The notes below the pieces were generated by a model that was not told where the DNA came from, ran no database searches, and worked only from the letters and a program-made list of their open reading frames with translations. From Flavobacteriales bacterium (lineage in GTDB: Bacteria > Bacteroidota > Bacteroidia > Flavobacteriales_F > PHOS-HE28): 64,000 bases of DNA. The stretch covers positions 62,001-126,000 of the forward strand of contig JAEUTA010000027.1 of the NCBI GenBank assembly GCA_016788205.1, read 5' to 3'. This document shows, piece after piece, positions 42,602-54,700 of the stretch (positions are counted from its first letter, which is position 1; each line of letters opens with the position of its first letter). The position numbers and the translations under genes are program-made.

Positions 42602-44794
42602 TCAGCGCGTCTTTTCGAAAGCCTGCTGTTCCCCCCTCACCGTCATGCGGAATTCCACGCGACGGTTCTGGCTGCGACCTTCTTCGGTCTTGTTGCTGGC
42701 GATGGGCTGGTTCTTGCCGTGGCCCACGGGGATCAACCGTTCGGAAGCGATGCCGTTCTGCAGGAGATAGGCCTGTACGCTTTGCGCACGTTGCTGGGAA
42801 AGGTCGATGTTGTAGTCGCGACTTCCGATATCATCCGTATGTGCTTCTATCACCAGCTGCACTTCAGGGTGCTGGCGCAAGAGGCCAAGGATCTGTTCCA
42901 GCACGGGTTCCGAACCTTCGCCCATATCAGCGCTCTTGAAGGCGAAGTGTATGGCGTTCGTCCGCAGCTTGGCATGGTTCAATTCCTGAATGGACGCGAA
43001 GTCCAGTTTGCTCAGGTCCATGAGCTTCTCGATCTGGAGCATAAGCACTTCCGCGTCCAGGAACTGAAGTTCTTTCACCTTCTTGAAGACCTCGTACAGC
43101 TCCTCCATGTTCTTGGCTTCGCCCACCGAGTAGGTGTACACGCCACGCTCTGGATCGAAGCGTTCAACCACCCGGTAGTGCTTCTTGATCTCGGTGAACT
43201 TCGGATCGTCCAGGCTTACACGGTCCTTGGAGGCGAAGAGTTCCACGGCGAATGCCACGTCGGACATGTCGTCGGATGACATCGCCAATTGGTCGAAAGG
43301 CAGTTCCTGGAATTCGAAGCTGTGCGTTTTACCCAAGGCATCCTGATACACGGCCACAACGGTAAGGTCTTCGTGGTCCCGGAAGCGATCGATAACGATC
43401 ACTTTGCGGCTATTGCACTTGTTGTTGATCACGCCGTTCGCATCGGGTACGGCCAGGATATCGAGTTTGACTTCATATTCTCCTGGGACCTTGAACGCGT
43501 GCAGGACCTTGTCACCGGTGAAACTCGTGCCATCACCCATGTCCCAGTGGAACTCCGCAGCCGCGAACTCAGGCAGGTAGCTGCTCTTCGCGTCCAGCGC
43601 CATGGTTCTCCCGGTTCGAACGGTGTCTGGCGCAGAGATCCATGCTTGATGGACATCTTCCACCACCAGGTCATGCGAGCGCAACGTGTGGAAAATGGCC
43701 CCCGTCTTTCGGTCCACAAGAAGGGAGCGAACGGTGAACGTACCCGGTCGCTGGTAGCAGTGGTCCACTTTCAAGCTGGTCACACGCGTACCATCGCCCA
43801 ACTCCCAAACATGGTCCAGTGGTAGGGAACTCGTGGCGGCATGCGGCTTCGCCTTGAACGAATAGCAGTAGTTGTTCAACTGCTGTGGACTGCAATCCCT
43901 GAACTTGGGAACCGTATGCTTGAATGAGAAGATCCGATCCGTGCCGGTGCGATCACTGCTGAAGTAGCCCTGGCGTCCGGTGGCACTGAACGTGATGCCC
44001 ATGTCCCTTCCTGTGGAATTGAACGGTTCTGGCAGGGCTTCAGCGTCGTTCCAGCCCGATGCGCTCGGCGAAGCTCTGTAGATGTCCAGTGCACCGGCAC
44101 CACCGTCGCGATCACTGGAGAAGTAGAGGGCGTCATCCGGTCCGAAGGAAGGGAAAGCATCGTTTCCAGTGCCATTGATGTTCGCTCCCAGGTTGATCGG
44201 CATGCTCCAGCCAGTGCTCGTCCGTTCGCACCGGTAGAGATCAACACCGCCTTGCCCACCATCCATGTCGCTGGCGAAGATCAGTGTACTACCATCAGCG
44301 CTTAGCGCCGGGTGCATGATCGAATACTTCGGAGAGTTGTGCGCGAAGGGTAGAGGTTGAGACCAGACCCCGTTCTCAAGTCGTGAAACGAACAACCCCA
44401 GCTGTCCATTGGAGGCCCGCAGGTTGGCGAGTTTCTTCGGCAATACCTGATTGCGCGTGAAGTAGATGGTGCGGCCGTCCTTACTGAAGGCTGCGGGACC
44501 TTCATTCACCGGCGTAGTCAAGTTTTGGCTGAACAACACGGCCGTTCCAGTCTGCCCGTTCTTTAGCGGCACCCAATACAGGTCCGTGAGCGGCTTTCCG
44601 GTCTCGGCATCCTTGAAGGCGATCGTTGCGTTGGTCTCACGGATGGAACACATCACAAGTCCCGAATCCAAAAGCACGGGCGCATAGTCCTCCGTCAAGG
44701 TGCCCAGTTCCAACGGTTCGATCTCCACGATGCTTTGAGCCGTGCAGAGTTGCGACAGTGCGAGCGGGAGAGCTATGAACGGGACGCGGGTCAT
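42602..44794 (-). CDS. PD40-PKD-OmpA family outer-membrane-associated protein (PorE-like)
   Basis: 730 residues. Signal peptide (ends CTAQ); PD40 blades at about 80-290 (AAFSKDGRTIYFTRNQ, PALSADGSTLIFASDMDGGQGGVDLYR, FGPDDALYFSSDRDGG); PKD-like Ig domains at about 315-470 (VWELGDGTRV, FHWDMGDGTSFTGDKVLHAF); and a C-terminal OmpA domain from about 610 with the peptidoglycan-binding pattern EAHTDDIGSRDYNIDLSQQRA and GHGKNQPIASNKTEEGRSQNRRV. Its start shares one base with the stop of the PorP/SprF gene upstream (TAATG), so both follow the 3010-aa adhesin in one transcript. It probably anchors the secretion or attachment machinery to peptidoglycan. Confidence 0.9.
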   Translation of the reverse strand: MTRVPFIALPLALSQLCTAQSIVEIEPLELGTLTEDYAPVLLDSGLVMCSIRETNATIAFKDAETGKPLTDLYWVPLKNGQTGTAVLFSQNLTTPVNEGPAAFSKDGRTIYFTRNQVLPKKLANLRASNGQLGLFVSRLENGVWSQPLPFAHNSPKYSIMHPALSADGSTLIFASDMDGGQGGVDLYRCERTSTGWSMPINLGANINGTGNDAFPSFGPDDALYFSSDRDGGAGALDIYRASPSASGWNDAEALPEPFNSTGRDMGITFSATGRQGYFSSDRTGTDRIFSFKHTVPKFRDCSPQQLNNYCYSFKAKPHAATSSLPLDHVWELGDGTRVTSLKVDHCYQRPGTFTVRSLLVDRKTGAIFHTLRSHDLVVEDVHQAWISAPDTVRTGRTMALDAKSSYLPEFAAAEFHWDMGDGTSFTGDKVLHAFKVPGEYEVKLDILAVPDANGVINNKCNSRKVIVIDRFRDHEDLTVVAVYQDALGKTHSFEFQELPFDQLAMSSDDMSDVAFAVELFASKDRVSLDDPKFTEIKKHYRVVERFDPERGVYTYSVGEAKNMEELYEVFKKVKELQFLDAEVLMLQIEKLMDLSKLDFASIQELNHAKLRTNAIHFAFKSADMGEGSEPVLEQILGLLRQHPEVQLVIEAHTDDIGSRDYNIDLSQQRAQSVQAYLLQNGIASERLIPVGHGKNQPIASNKTEEGRSQNRRVEFRMTVRGEQQAFEKTR

Positions 44795-45717
44795 TAGAAG
44801 TAGCGTGGATCCTTCACACGGATCCTGTAGCCGAATTCGTATTGCACCATGATGCCGTGCGAGCCTTGGTGGTAGGCTGCGAGGCGGGAGAGCCCAAGGT
44901 CATACGCGTAGCCGATACGCCATTGCGCGGTGGGTAGTACTTCCAACGAGGCGATGAATGCATCACCCGTGCGGTACGATGCACCGACCCAGATCCTGTC
45001 CTTCAGGATCAAGTTCGTACTGATGTCAGCCTGAACCCCATTGGATGTGCGGTAACGGATCAACGTGGAAGGTTTCAGTTTGGCATCCCGCGTGAGTTCG
45101 AACACATAGCCGCCAGTGACCATCGGTTGCAGGTCGCCTTTGCTTTGCGAGATGTTCCACCCCTCATTCCCCACGGTGTACCGGTGCAGGATGAGGAAGG
45201 GTGTGGAGATCCCTGCGAACCACTTCTTGTGGTGGTAGAAGACCCCTGAACTGAAGTTGGGGCGAAAGGCGCTACGCGTGTCCGCGGCAAAGGACTGGTC
45301 GTTGGACTGCTGCAGTGCCACCGAACTCCATTGGCTGCGTAGCATGGTAAAGCCCGCGCCGATGCCGAAAGCGAGCTTTCCCTTACGAAAGCGTATGCGG
45401 TACGCATAGTTGCTGAAGAGTCCGGTTTCCTGGCTTACGCCGATGCGGTCGTTGTATACGAGCAAACCCAGTCCGAGTTTCCTTCGACCCATGGGGGCAT
45501 GTACGCTCAGCATCTGGGTAACTGGAGCTCCATCGAAACCGACCCATTGATGCCGATAGGTGAGATTCGCCGCCAACGCATCCCTACTGCCCGCGTAGGC
45601 CGGATTGATGACCAGGCCATTGAAGAGGTACTGGCTGGTCAACGGCGTATGCTGCCCCTGAGCGCAGAACGCAGAGAAGAAGGCTGAAAGTAACAGGGTA
45701 TATCGAACGCTACTCAC
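44794..45717 (-). CDS. PorP/SprF-family T9SS outer-membrane protein (copy 2)
   Basis: 307 residues. Signal peptide (FFSAFCAQGQ) then the family hallmark LTSQYLFNGLVINPAYAGSRDALAANLTYRHQWVG and a barrel of alternating strands (KLGLGLLVYNDRIGVSQETGLF). The sequence is distinct from copy 1, fitting a partner with its own client. Its start overlaps the stop of the 3010-aa adhesin gene by 4 bases and its stop touches the OmpA-type gene, so the order adhesin, PorP/SprF, OmpA-type repeats that seen at 35542-42523. Confidence 0.93.
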   Translation of the reverse strand: MSSVRYTLLLSAFFSAFCAQGQHTPLTSQYLFNGLVINPAYAGSRDALAANLTYRHQWVGFDGAPVTQMLSVHAPMGRRKLGLGLLVYNDRIGVSQETGLFSNYAYRIRFRKGKLAFGIGAGFTMLRSQWSSVALQQSNDQSFAADTRSAFRPNFSSGVFYHHKKWFAGISTPFLILHRYTVGNEGWNISQSKGDLQPMVTGGYVFELTRDAKLKPSTLIRYRTSNGVQADISTNLILKDRIWVGASYRTGDAFIASLEVLPTAQWRIGYAYDLGLSRLAAYHQGSHGIMVQYEFGYRIRVKDPRYF

Positions 45718-48700
45718 CGTTTGATCACGACGAAACCGTTGTACGCACGGTCCCCGGATAAGTTCAACACGAAGAAGTACGTGTCGTTGGGTAGCTCTTG
45801 ACCCGAGTGGGACCGTCCTTCCCAGTCGTTCATGTACGAGTCATTCTCATACACCTTCTGGCCCCAACGGTTGAAGACGCTAAGCTGACTTCCGGGGTAT
45901 GCCAGCATGCCGGTCACCTCGAAACGGTCATTATCTCCATCGCCGTTCGGAGAGAATCCTTGTGGGATGAAGAGGTCTTCGACCACGATGCGCAGCGTGT
46001 CCGAAGTACCGATGCACTGCCCAAGTGATACCGTGGCGACGAGCGTGTTGGTCCCCAGTTCCAACCCCGTCACCGAGGTGAATGGTTGATGGGGTTCCGC
46101 GATCTGGCCGGAGCCGGAAACCAAGCTCCATTCCACCGTAGCACCTGGAGAGGCCTGGGCGCTGACCTCGGTGTTCGTGACGACTTCCAAGAGTTGATCC
46201 ACACCGGCCCATAGTTCCAACGCATCGGCAGGGTCATGTAGGATCAGTTGTGCGGTGTCCGTTGCAGAACATCCCTCGTCACTGACCATCCAGACAAGTC
46301 CATAGCTACCAGCCACCGTGCCCGATACCAAGGCGTTGGGGAGGTTCGGTTGTGCTGTAGTCAAAAGCGGCGCAATGGTCCAGCTTCCCTGGCCGCTGGT
46401 AAGCTCAGCGGCCATCATGGTCTCGTATCCGCATACGGCGACATCCGGTCCGGCATTGGCGATCGGAGCTTCTTGCACCATGATCGTAGCAGGAGCAGAG
46501 CTCGTGCATGCCCCCCATGTGATGGAGCGTGTGATGAGAGTGGATCCGGATACGACACTCGGGTCGAACACGGTGCCGGTGACGCCATCACCACTCCAAG
46601 TCCCATTCGGATCGCCGGTTACCGAACCGCTCAGATCCATAAGCTCATCGTTGGAACATACCGTCGCAGGCGCGTTCCAAGCGGCGTTCGGTGAAGGAGC
46701 GATGACAATGGTGAGATCAGAACTCGTAGGGCATGCACCACTGATGGTGTGCGTGATGACGTGACTTCCTGGTATGCTGCTTCCCGGAGTGATGGTTCCG
46801 GTGGTCGGGGCTACGGAAATTCCGGTCGCCGATGTGAACGTTCCCATGGAGGAAGCTGCGACCGGTTCCACGCTTTCATGATCCTGACAGAAGGCGGAAG
46901 CGGGGTAGGTGAAGGAAGCATCATGCTGTTCGTTCAACACGATGGTCACCATATCGGTTGAGGTGCATCCCGGAATGGTCACGGTCCAAGCCAGTTCATA
47001 TGACCCTGGTGCAGCAATGTCGATCGAAGAATTCGGTGAATTCGAGGAGGAGAACACCACTTCGGTAGGACCACTCCAGCTCCCTGTTCCCGATGCCGCC
47101 AACGTTGTGTGTGGCGAGCAAAGTGTCTGGTCTGGACCAGCGTCGCTAGAGCACGTCATTACCGTTCCAACGCAGTTGCAGTCGTTGGTCCAGGTGTCAC
47201 CGGTGGTGTTGGCGTTGTTGTCGTCGCAGGCGGTGCCTGGCAGGCTTGTTCCGTTGGGTACACCAGCACAGTCGAAGCTCACGGTTGTTCCAACGCAGTT
47301 GCAGTCGTTGGTCCAGGTATCACCGGTGGTGTTGGCGTTGTTATCGTCACAGGCTGTCCCCGGCAGGCTTGTTCCGTTGGGTACACCCGCACAGTCGAAG
47401 CTCACGGTTGTTCCAACGCAGTTGCAGTCGTTGGTCCAGGTATCACCGGTGGTGTTGGCGTTGTTGTCGTCGCAGGCGGTGCCTGGCAGGCTTGTTCCGT
47501 TGGGTATACCAGCACAGTCGAGGCAAGTGCTATTGGGCGTGATGCCGGTAGTTCCGCCCGTGCAGGTTCCGCAAGCGTCGATGCTAGCTGTTCCATTAAC
47601 GACACCCGCGCAATCGGTGCAGGTGGCGTTAGGCGTGATACCCGTTGTTCCCCCCGCGCAGGTTCCGCAAGCGTCGATGGTGGCCGTTCCGTTGACCACA
47701 CCTGCGCAATCGGTGCAGGTGGCGTTAGGTGTGATGCCGGTAGTTCCGCCCGTGCAGGTCCCGCAAGCGTCGATGCTAGCTGTTCCATTAACGACACCTG
47801 CGCAATCGGTGCAGGTGGCGTTAGGCGTGATGCCCGTTGTTCCACCTACGCAGGTTCCGCAAGCGTCGATGGTGGCTGTTCCGTTGACCACCCCCGCGCA
47901 ATCGGTGCAGGTGGCGTTGGGTGTGATGCCCGTTGTTCCACCCGCGCAGGTTCCGCAAGCGTCGATGGTGGCCGTTCCATTGACCACCCCCGCGCAATCT
48001 GTGCAGGCGGCATTCGGTGTGATGCCCGTTGTACCGCCCGCGCAAGTTCCGCAAGCGTCGATGGTGGCCGTTCCATTGACCACACCTGCGCAATCGGTGC
48101 AGGTGGCGTTGGGTGTGATGCCCGTTGTTCCACCCGTGCAGGTTCCGCAAGCGTCGATGGTGGCCGTCCCGTTGACCACACCTGCACAGTCGAGAGGTTG
48201 TCCGACGCACTGGCACGTGCCGTTGTAAGCGTCATTGCCGGTTGTCGGGTCACCATCGTCGCAAGGATCGCCAGCTGCCGCGTCCGGCACGATGGGGCAC
48301 GGATCGATACAATCAGGCACACCGTCTCCGTCGGAGTCGGCCTCAGGTAATCCACATCCGCACATCCCAGGATCGATCTTGTTGGGATCGGTGGGACATT
48401 GATCGTGTGAAGACAGCACATACCCGGCCGGTTGTGAGCAACTCATCATCGCGCTACCGGATCCGACATCGTCGCCATCGATATCAGCGTACCAAGAGAG
48501 CGCTGGGGTCTCGCTCACATGAACGGTGGCTGATCCTGCCGCACAAGGGCTGGTCGCTGCGATCGTGTAGGTGTAATCTCCTGGAGCATTGATTGATGGG
48601 TCGTAGTTCCCACCTGCAAGTGATGATGGGCCGTTCCAAGTGCCTCCTGTGGAAGGTGAACCTGTGAGATATGCGAAGAGGGAGGTAGCGTTGCTGAGTT

Positions 48701-51700
48701 CACAGATGGTCAGTGCTCCATCATTGCCTGCATTCGCTGGTTGCGCTACGGTGACGTTCACCGTGTCCGTGGCTCCAGGGCATGCTGCGTGACCGGTTAC
48801 GGAGTAGTTATATGCCTGGTCGCTGGTCGGGAAGACAGTTCCGCTAATTACTTGATCGGCTGAATTACGCCAGGTACCTCCCGGTGTTTCGCCGCTAAGT
48901 AGATCGGTAAGCATGACGCCCGTTCCATTGCAGACCGTCATGGGAGACGATGTGCCAGTGGTGGGCGCCGAGACGTAGCTCACTGTGAAAAGCGCGCTAT
49001 CAGCTGGGCAGGGCGACGGACTTGCCACGACATAGCGATAGACGAACGTTCCGGTTCCGTAGTAGCTGGGGTCAACAATGCCACTGAAGATCGTATTGGT
49101 CCCTTTCTTCCAAATACCTCCACTGTCAGCGTTCCGTTCCAGTGTGGCCAGGTTGAACGAGGTGATGTTCGAACAGATGGTCAAGGAAGAGTCCGCTCCA
49201 GCGTTGGCGTGTGCGTTGATCGTGATCGATGTGGTTCTCGTGTAAAGTCCACAACCGCCATTGGCTGGAATGGTGTAGGTAACTGTATAGGTCCCTGGTG
49301 TGCTAGTTCCGAGAGCTACGGTTCCGTTCGAACCATTTATGGTAAGACCTGCGGTAGAACTGTAGAACCCTCCAGCGAGACCGGACCTGTTGACTAATGC
49401 ACTGCCTGGAACTGAACAGTATGGAGAGCCTGTATAGGCGATAGTGGCGATCGGTGCCGGTGACACTGTGATGGATGCCGTGGTTTGGAATTGGGCGCAT
49501 CCAGCCGTGGCGGCGAGCGTATACGTGACGGTATAAGTACCCGGAACGCTCGACGCCAGATCAACTGTTCCGGTGCTGGCATTGAGCGACAGCCCTGCTG
49601 GAGCGTTGTAGGTGCCGCCGACCGTTCCTGTAAGGGTACTGGTCGCAGTACCCGCATTTCCGCAGTATGGTGATCCGCTATACGAGATGCTCGCGGAAGG
49701 AGCACCGGTAATGGTGACCGGAGCCGTTGTTTGGAACAGCGCGCAACCACCGCTAGCTGCGATGACATAGGTGACGGCATGGTTACCTGGCGTGCTCAAT
49801 GCCGGGTCAACTACCCCTGTGGATGGGTCAACGGAAAGACCGGATGTACCGCTGAACGTACCGCCATTCGTTCCGGTCATCACCACCGACCGTTGGCCCA
49901 TGTCCGTACAGAATGGACTATCGGGGTAGGAGATGTTCGCCGTCTGGGCAGGTGTTATCGTCACCGAGGTGCTCGCCGTGTTATTACAAGTTCCCGGAGT
50001 GGTGTAAACGACGGTATAAGTACCCGGAGATGATGCTTGCGGATCGATGGCTCCAGAGGAAGCATCGATCATGAGGCCCGCTGAAGAACTGAATGTCCCG
50101 GTCGGAGAGGATGGCTGAGAAGGGTGTGTAAGAGGCGAAGATCCGCACAGCGTGCTGTTCGAATAGCTCAGGACAGGTGCTGTGCCGATCACCTCGATAG
50201 TGAACGAACATCCGGTGCTGTGCACACCGTCGCTCGCTGCACAGGAAACGGTGTTCACCCCTTCTGGGAAAAGGGAATTCGGTGGAGCGGAGTAGGTGAT
50301 CGTCGGGAAGGTGCATTCATCGTCAGCGGATGCTGCGAAGGCTACGTTCCTGGAGCATTCCCCAGGAAGTAATGAAATGATGGTGTCACTTGGGCAAAGT
50401 ATCGTGGGGGCGGTGCCGTCCACCACGATCAGATCGAAGATGCAGGTGGTGGAATCATCGGGTGTCCGGATCAGATAGGTCACTTCCGTAGTTCCCAACG
50501 GCACGGAGTTCCAGGCAGTGGGCCCGGCGGTCTCACTCCAGCTTTCACATGCACCGAGTCCACTGGTCGCATCCAGTCCGGGCCTGTTGATGACGGCCGT
50601 GCACGTACCGCTGCTCGTGCTCGCAGAGATGGACGTTGGGCAGACTACGCTCGGGGGAGGAGGGGCGAGATGGATGTCTACGATGTGCGTGGTGATATTA
50701 CCTGAGCTATCGACCGCACTTATGGTGACCGTGGTGTCGCTTATGATGATCTCACCTGCAGCCGGTGTCTGCTGCAGATGTGGCGTGCAGCAGTTATCGG
50801 AGGCGTCCGTGATCAACGCGACGAGGTCCGGGACCAGCCCGGTGCAAGATGAACTGTCCCATATCGCGTTCCTTGAGGAAGGAGCGGTAAAGGTGGGTGG
50901 GTCCATATCCACAACGCGGATGGAGTGTTCGTTCCATCGTCCGTTGCCAAGCGCATCCGCGATCCACATGCGCATGACTAAGGCAGTATCACTTTGGAAT
51001 GTGCTGTTCGGGGCAGGTGTCATGGAATTGCTCCATGGGCTGCAATCCGTCACGGTGACCGAATCGCGCAGATCCGGGAAGGAGAGGCGGCAGGTCCCGT
51101 CCAAGCGGAGCGGGTAATCATCATACAGCGGACAGGTGAAGCTGGGGGCAGAAGTATCCGCTACGATCACGACCCATGAGCAGGAACTCACATTCCCTGC
51201 ATCATCAGTACGTTCATCGGTGAAGTGATGGATGCCCTTGCCCAGTGTCAGGTTATTCCATCCCGTGATATCCGTGCGTTGCAGACTATCGGAACCCAGG
51301 AAACTGATACGACTGCCTTCTTCCGTATCCGGGTCGCAATCATCGGTCGAATTGAGCAGGGGTAGAACGTAGGCGATAGAGCAGTCGGTCGCCTCCAAGG
51401 CCATGCGCACCGTATCGGGGCAATTGATGAAGACCGGACCGCTCTGATCGATCACGGAAATGACGAAGGCGCAGGAGGAACTATTACCGAAAGCATCCGA
51501 GGTTTGGAACTGGATGGTGCTATTGCCCGCAGGGAACCAAGCACCGCTCGCAGGACCGGCGGTCAAAGTCGGGCTCAACGGGCCGCAGGGTACTTCGATG
51601 ATGTACAGCGCCTGAGACCCAACGGATTCATCGTGCCAGAGGCCATCGGAAGAAAGACGGACCGCATCCTGATCCCCGCCATTGTCCGGTTGGGATGGTG

Positions 51701-54700
51701 CCCAAGAAGTCGTCGTGAGGGTGGACCCATCGGACCAAACGAAATCGCCTTCAGCAATTTCGTCGCTCAATCCGATCCAGGCATCGGTGATCCCGTTCGA
51801 GGCCAGAAGTTGTGACAGATTCAGATTCTCTTGAGCCGAATTCACGATCGCTAATCGATATCCCATGTTCGCCGCAGCGGTTCGGGCTTCGTCATAGGTG
51901 ACAGGAGAACTGGATGCGTAGTAGGTGTGTCCCTTCCAGGCACCGAGCGAATGATGGCTGGCAAGGCCCGGGTGAGTGTGGCACACATCGCATTCATCAG
52001 TGATCGTCGGCTCAGGATAGTTCACCACCGATCCGCAGGAGGTTGCGTCCGTCGGGACGACCATGTTCGCCGGACAGTTGATCCTGGGCACGATGGTATC
52101 TCGCACCGTGATGCGATAAGAACACACGGCCTTGTTATGAGCCGCATCGAACACGGTATCCACGAATTGATATTGACCGGGAGCCAGTTCTGCGGTCGTT
52201 CCGGGTGGTAATCGTACGATCGAAGTCCCAGCGCTGCTAATTGGAATGGCAACGATGTTCGGAGCTACTGCTACCACTGGTGTTATGGAACAATTGTCCG
52301 AATAGCTCAAGGCGGGAACGGTCCATTCAGCCGCACAGCGCCCCAATTGAACGAAAAGCGTACGATCGCCTGGGCAGTTGGTTATCACAGGAGACGTCAC
52401 GTCCTTCACGTTCACAAGTGCTACCGTGCTGATCGCGTCAGCACAAGGCCCGTTGCGGAGTACCACCCTGAAATGGTTGGTGGACGTTAGTCCGCTCCAG
52501 GTGAAGGTGGACGCGTTGTTAGCGAAGTTGGACCAGTTGATACCATCCGAACTACGTTCCCATTGCACGATGGTTCCCGAATGGCCGCTCAAGGACAAGG
52601 TTCCTGTGGACCCCGGGCAGTACGTTCCTCCTCCGCTGAGCGTGCCGCCCTGTGGTGCTGCTACGATGTTGATGTTCTTGGTCGTGGTGTAGGTGCATGG
52701 GGCATTACCGACCGTATATGTGATGCTGGTGGATCCGCTCAGCGCAGATGGGTTGAACGATGTGCCGGTAACGCCAGCCCCGCTCCAGGAACCACCATTC
52801 AACGTCCCTTGCAAGTATTGGAGTGCATCGATGTCCACCGTTCCGCCCGCGGAGGTGGCTTGTATGCGTACATAACGTGTGGCTGCGGTCGTGGTGAGCG
52901 AACTGAGCAGGTAACTGCTTCTTGATGCACTGATACTGGTCGTCAGGGTGGTCCACGCACTATTGTCCGGCGAGGTCTGTATGGTGAGCGTCGGTGTGTT
53001 GGCGGCCGCTGTGTTCCTACGCCAGCGTAGTCGTAGGAATTCTCCCGCCGAGACGGTCGTTCCAAGGTCGAGTGTAAGCGCACCTGTACCACCGGTGAGC
53101 GTTGATGCCACGTTGTCTGGCAGGCCAAGCGCACTGGAGGTGTTCAACGAAGCGGTCGCGGTGATGACGGCTGTGGCAGCTCCCCGAGAGACCGCCGTCA
53201 TCCATGTCGTCAGGTCCACCATGCCGGATGCGGCACAGATGGAAGCGGGCGGATTGAAATTGGACGGAGCACGTAGTTCACCTTCGCGTGTTCCGTACTG
53301 CGAGAAGGCGACGAAACCGTTGTCATTCCCTGCGCCGGTAAGTGGGAACCCGGGGATGTTCAAGGAGGTCTGGTAGGAACCCGCTATCACAACACCCCCG
53401 AACGCGTCCGCCGCTATGCTGCTGAGGTATTCGTTCGAGGTGCTGTTGATCGGCAGTAGCGTGTTCAGGGTACCATCGGGGCGCAGGGCCATGACGAACA
53501 TGTCCGTGCCGTTCGAGGAGGTCATCGAACTCGTGCCGAATGTGGCCGTCCCTTTGTACGTGCCACCGATATGTACCGTGCCATACTTCCCAATGGAGAT
53601 ATCTCTGCCGTTGAATTCGTCTCCTCCACTTAACGTTCCGCCAACTTTCGCCCATTCGGTGGAACCTGTGGTCGTACTCAACCGTGCAGCATAGAAATAT
53701 TGGTTGCCGCTGGATCCTGTAGCGGTGATGCCGTTCGGGAACGAGCTTCCGGAGTTCAGCGCGCCGGAGATGTACAAACCGCCGCACCCAACAGCTACAT
53801 TGGGGTATCCGGCAAGATTGCTGGAAGGGTCCGTGATACCCGTTGACCACAGCCACGCTCCGGTGGTGGAGAATGCAGCGTACTGGTGATCGTTGCGTGA
53901 AAGATTATGCGTGGCGATAACGGTATTGGCCGAGTTGAACCAACGGAAGAGCGAATTGCCGTGGATCAGGCCGACATAGATCCTTGAACCGTCGCTGGCA
54001 ACGGACGAAACGAAATCTTCCTGTGAGCTACCACCGGTCACCATCCATTGAAATGTGCCGTTCAGGTCGAAGTGTGCAAGTGCAACATGATAGACACTTG
54101 AAGAGAGCGTCGACGCCGAGGTGGACGAGCCCATCGTGAACGTCCCTAGGTATCGGGCTACCAAAGCGATGCCCGTGGCATCCACGGCGATGTCCGGCAT
54201 CGATTCATCATTCCCGTTGCCGAACTGCTGAGCCCAGAGGAACTGGCCACTGGAGTTGAACGCAGCCAGGTAGATGTCCTTGGATCCGCTGAATGAGACC
54301 AGTGAACCAGCGGAAACGGAACTGCCCGCATTGTAGAAGTAGCACGCGCCCTCGAACGCTCCCGATACGTAAACGTTCCCATTGGGACCTACAGCGATAT
54401 TCTCAGCGGTCTCCTGATCAGAGCCGCCGATCGGGACGTACCACAGTGTATTGCCCCAGCTGTCATACTTCACGATGAGTCCTTGGTCCTCATCCAGCAG
54501 ATTGAGGGGGCCAATGGTCAGATTGGTGTTCTCGGCATCGCCAACTGCATAGATCGAGGCATCGGCCTCGTCCACGGCAAGCGAGTTGAATCGCTCGGGG
54601 TCACTTGAATTGAGCCCGTATGACCAATTCCAAGTGTGAGTTTGAGCGTTCAGATCGTGGCCAACGCCGAACAGGACCGCGAAGGCCCATGCCAACACCA

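Noticed and set aside
47151-48191. Possible CRISPR array
   Set aside because: Units are 96 and 123 bp with no unique spacers and are translated in frame as part of the adhesin.
46909-48350. Long plus-strand open frames (up to 439 codons) across the adhesin repeats
   Set aside because: They are antisense to the repeat region; a period divisible by three keeps opposite frames open too. Their translations are low-complexity Val/Pro/Gln or Ala/Gly/Arg text without domains.
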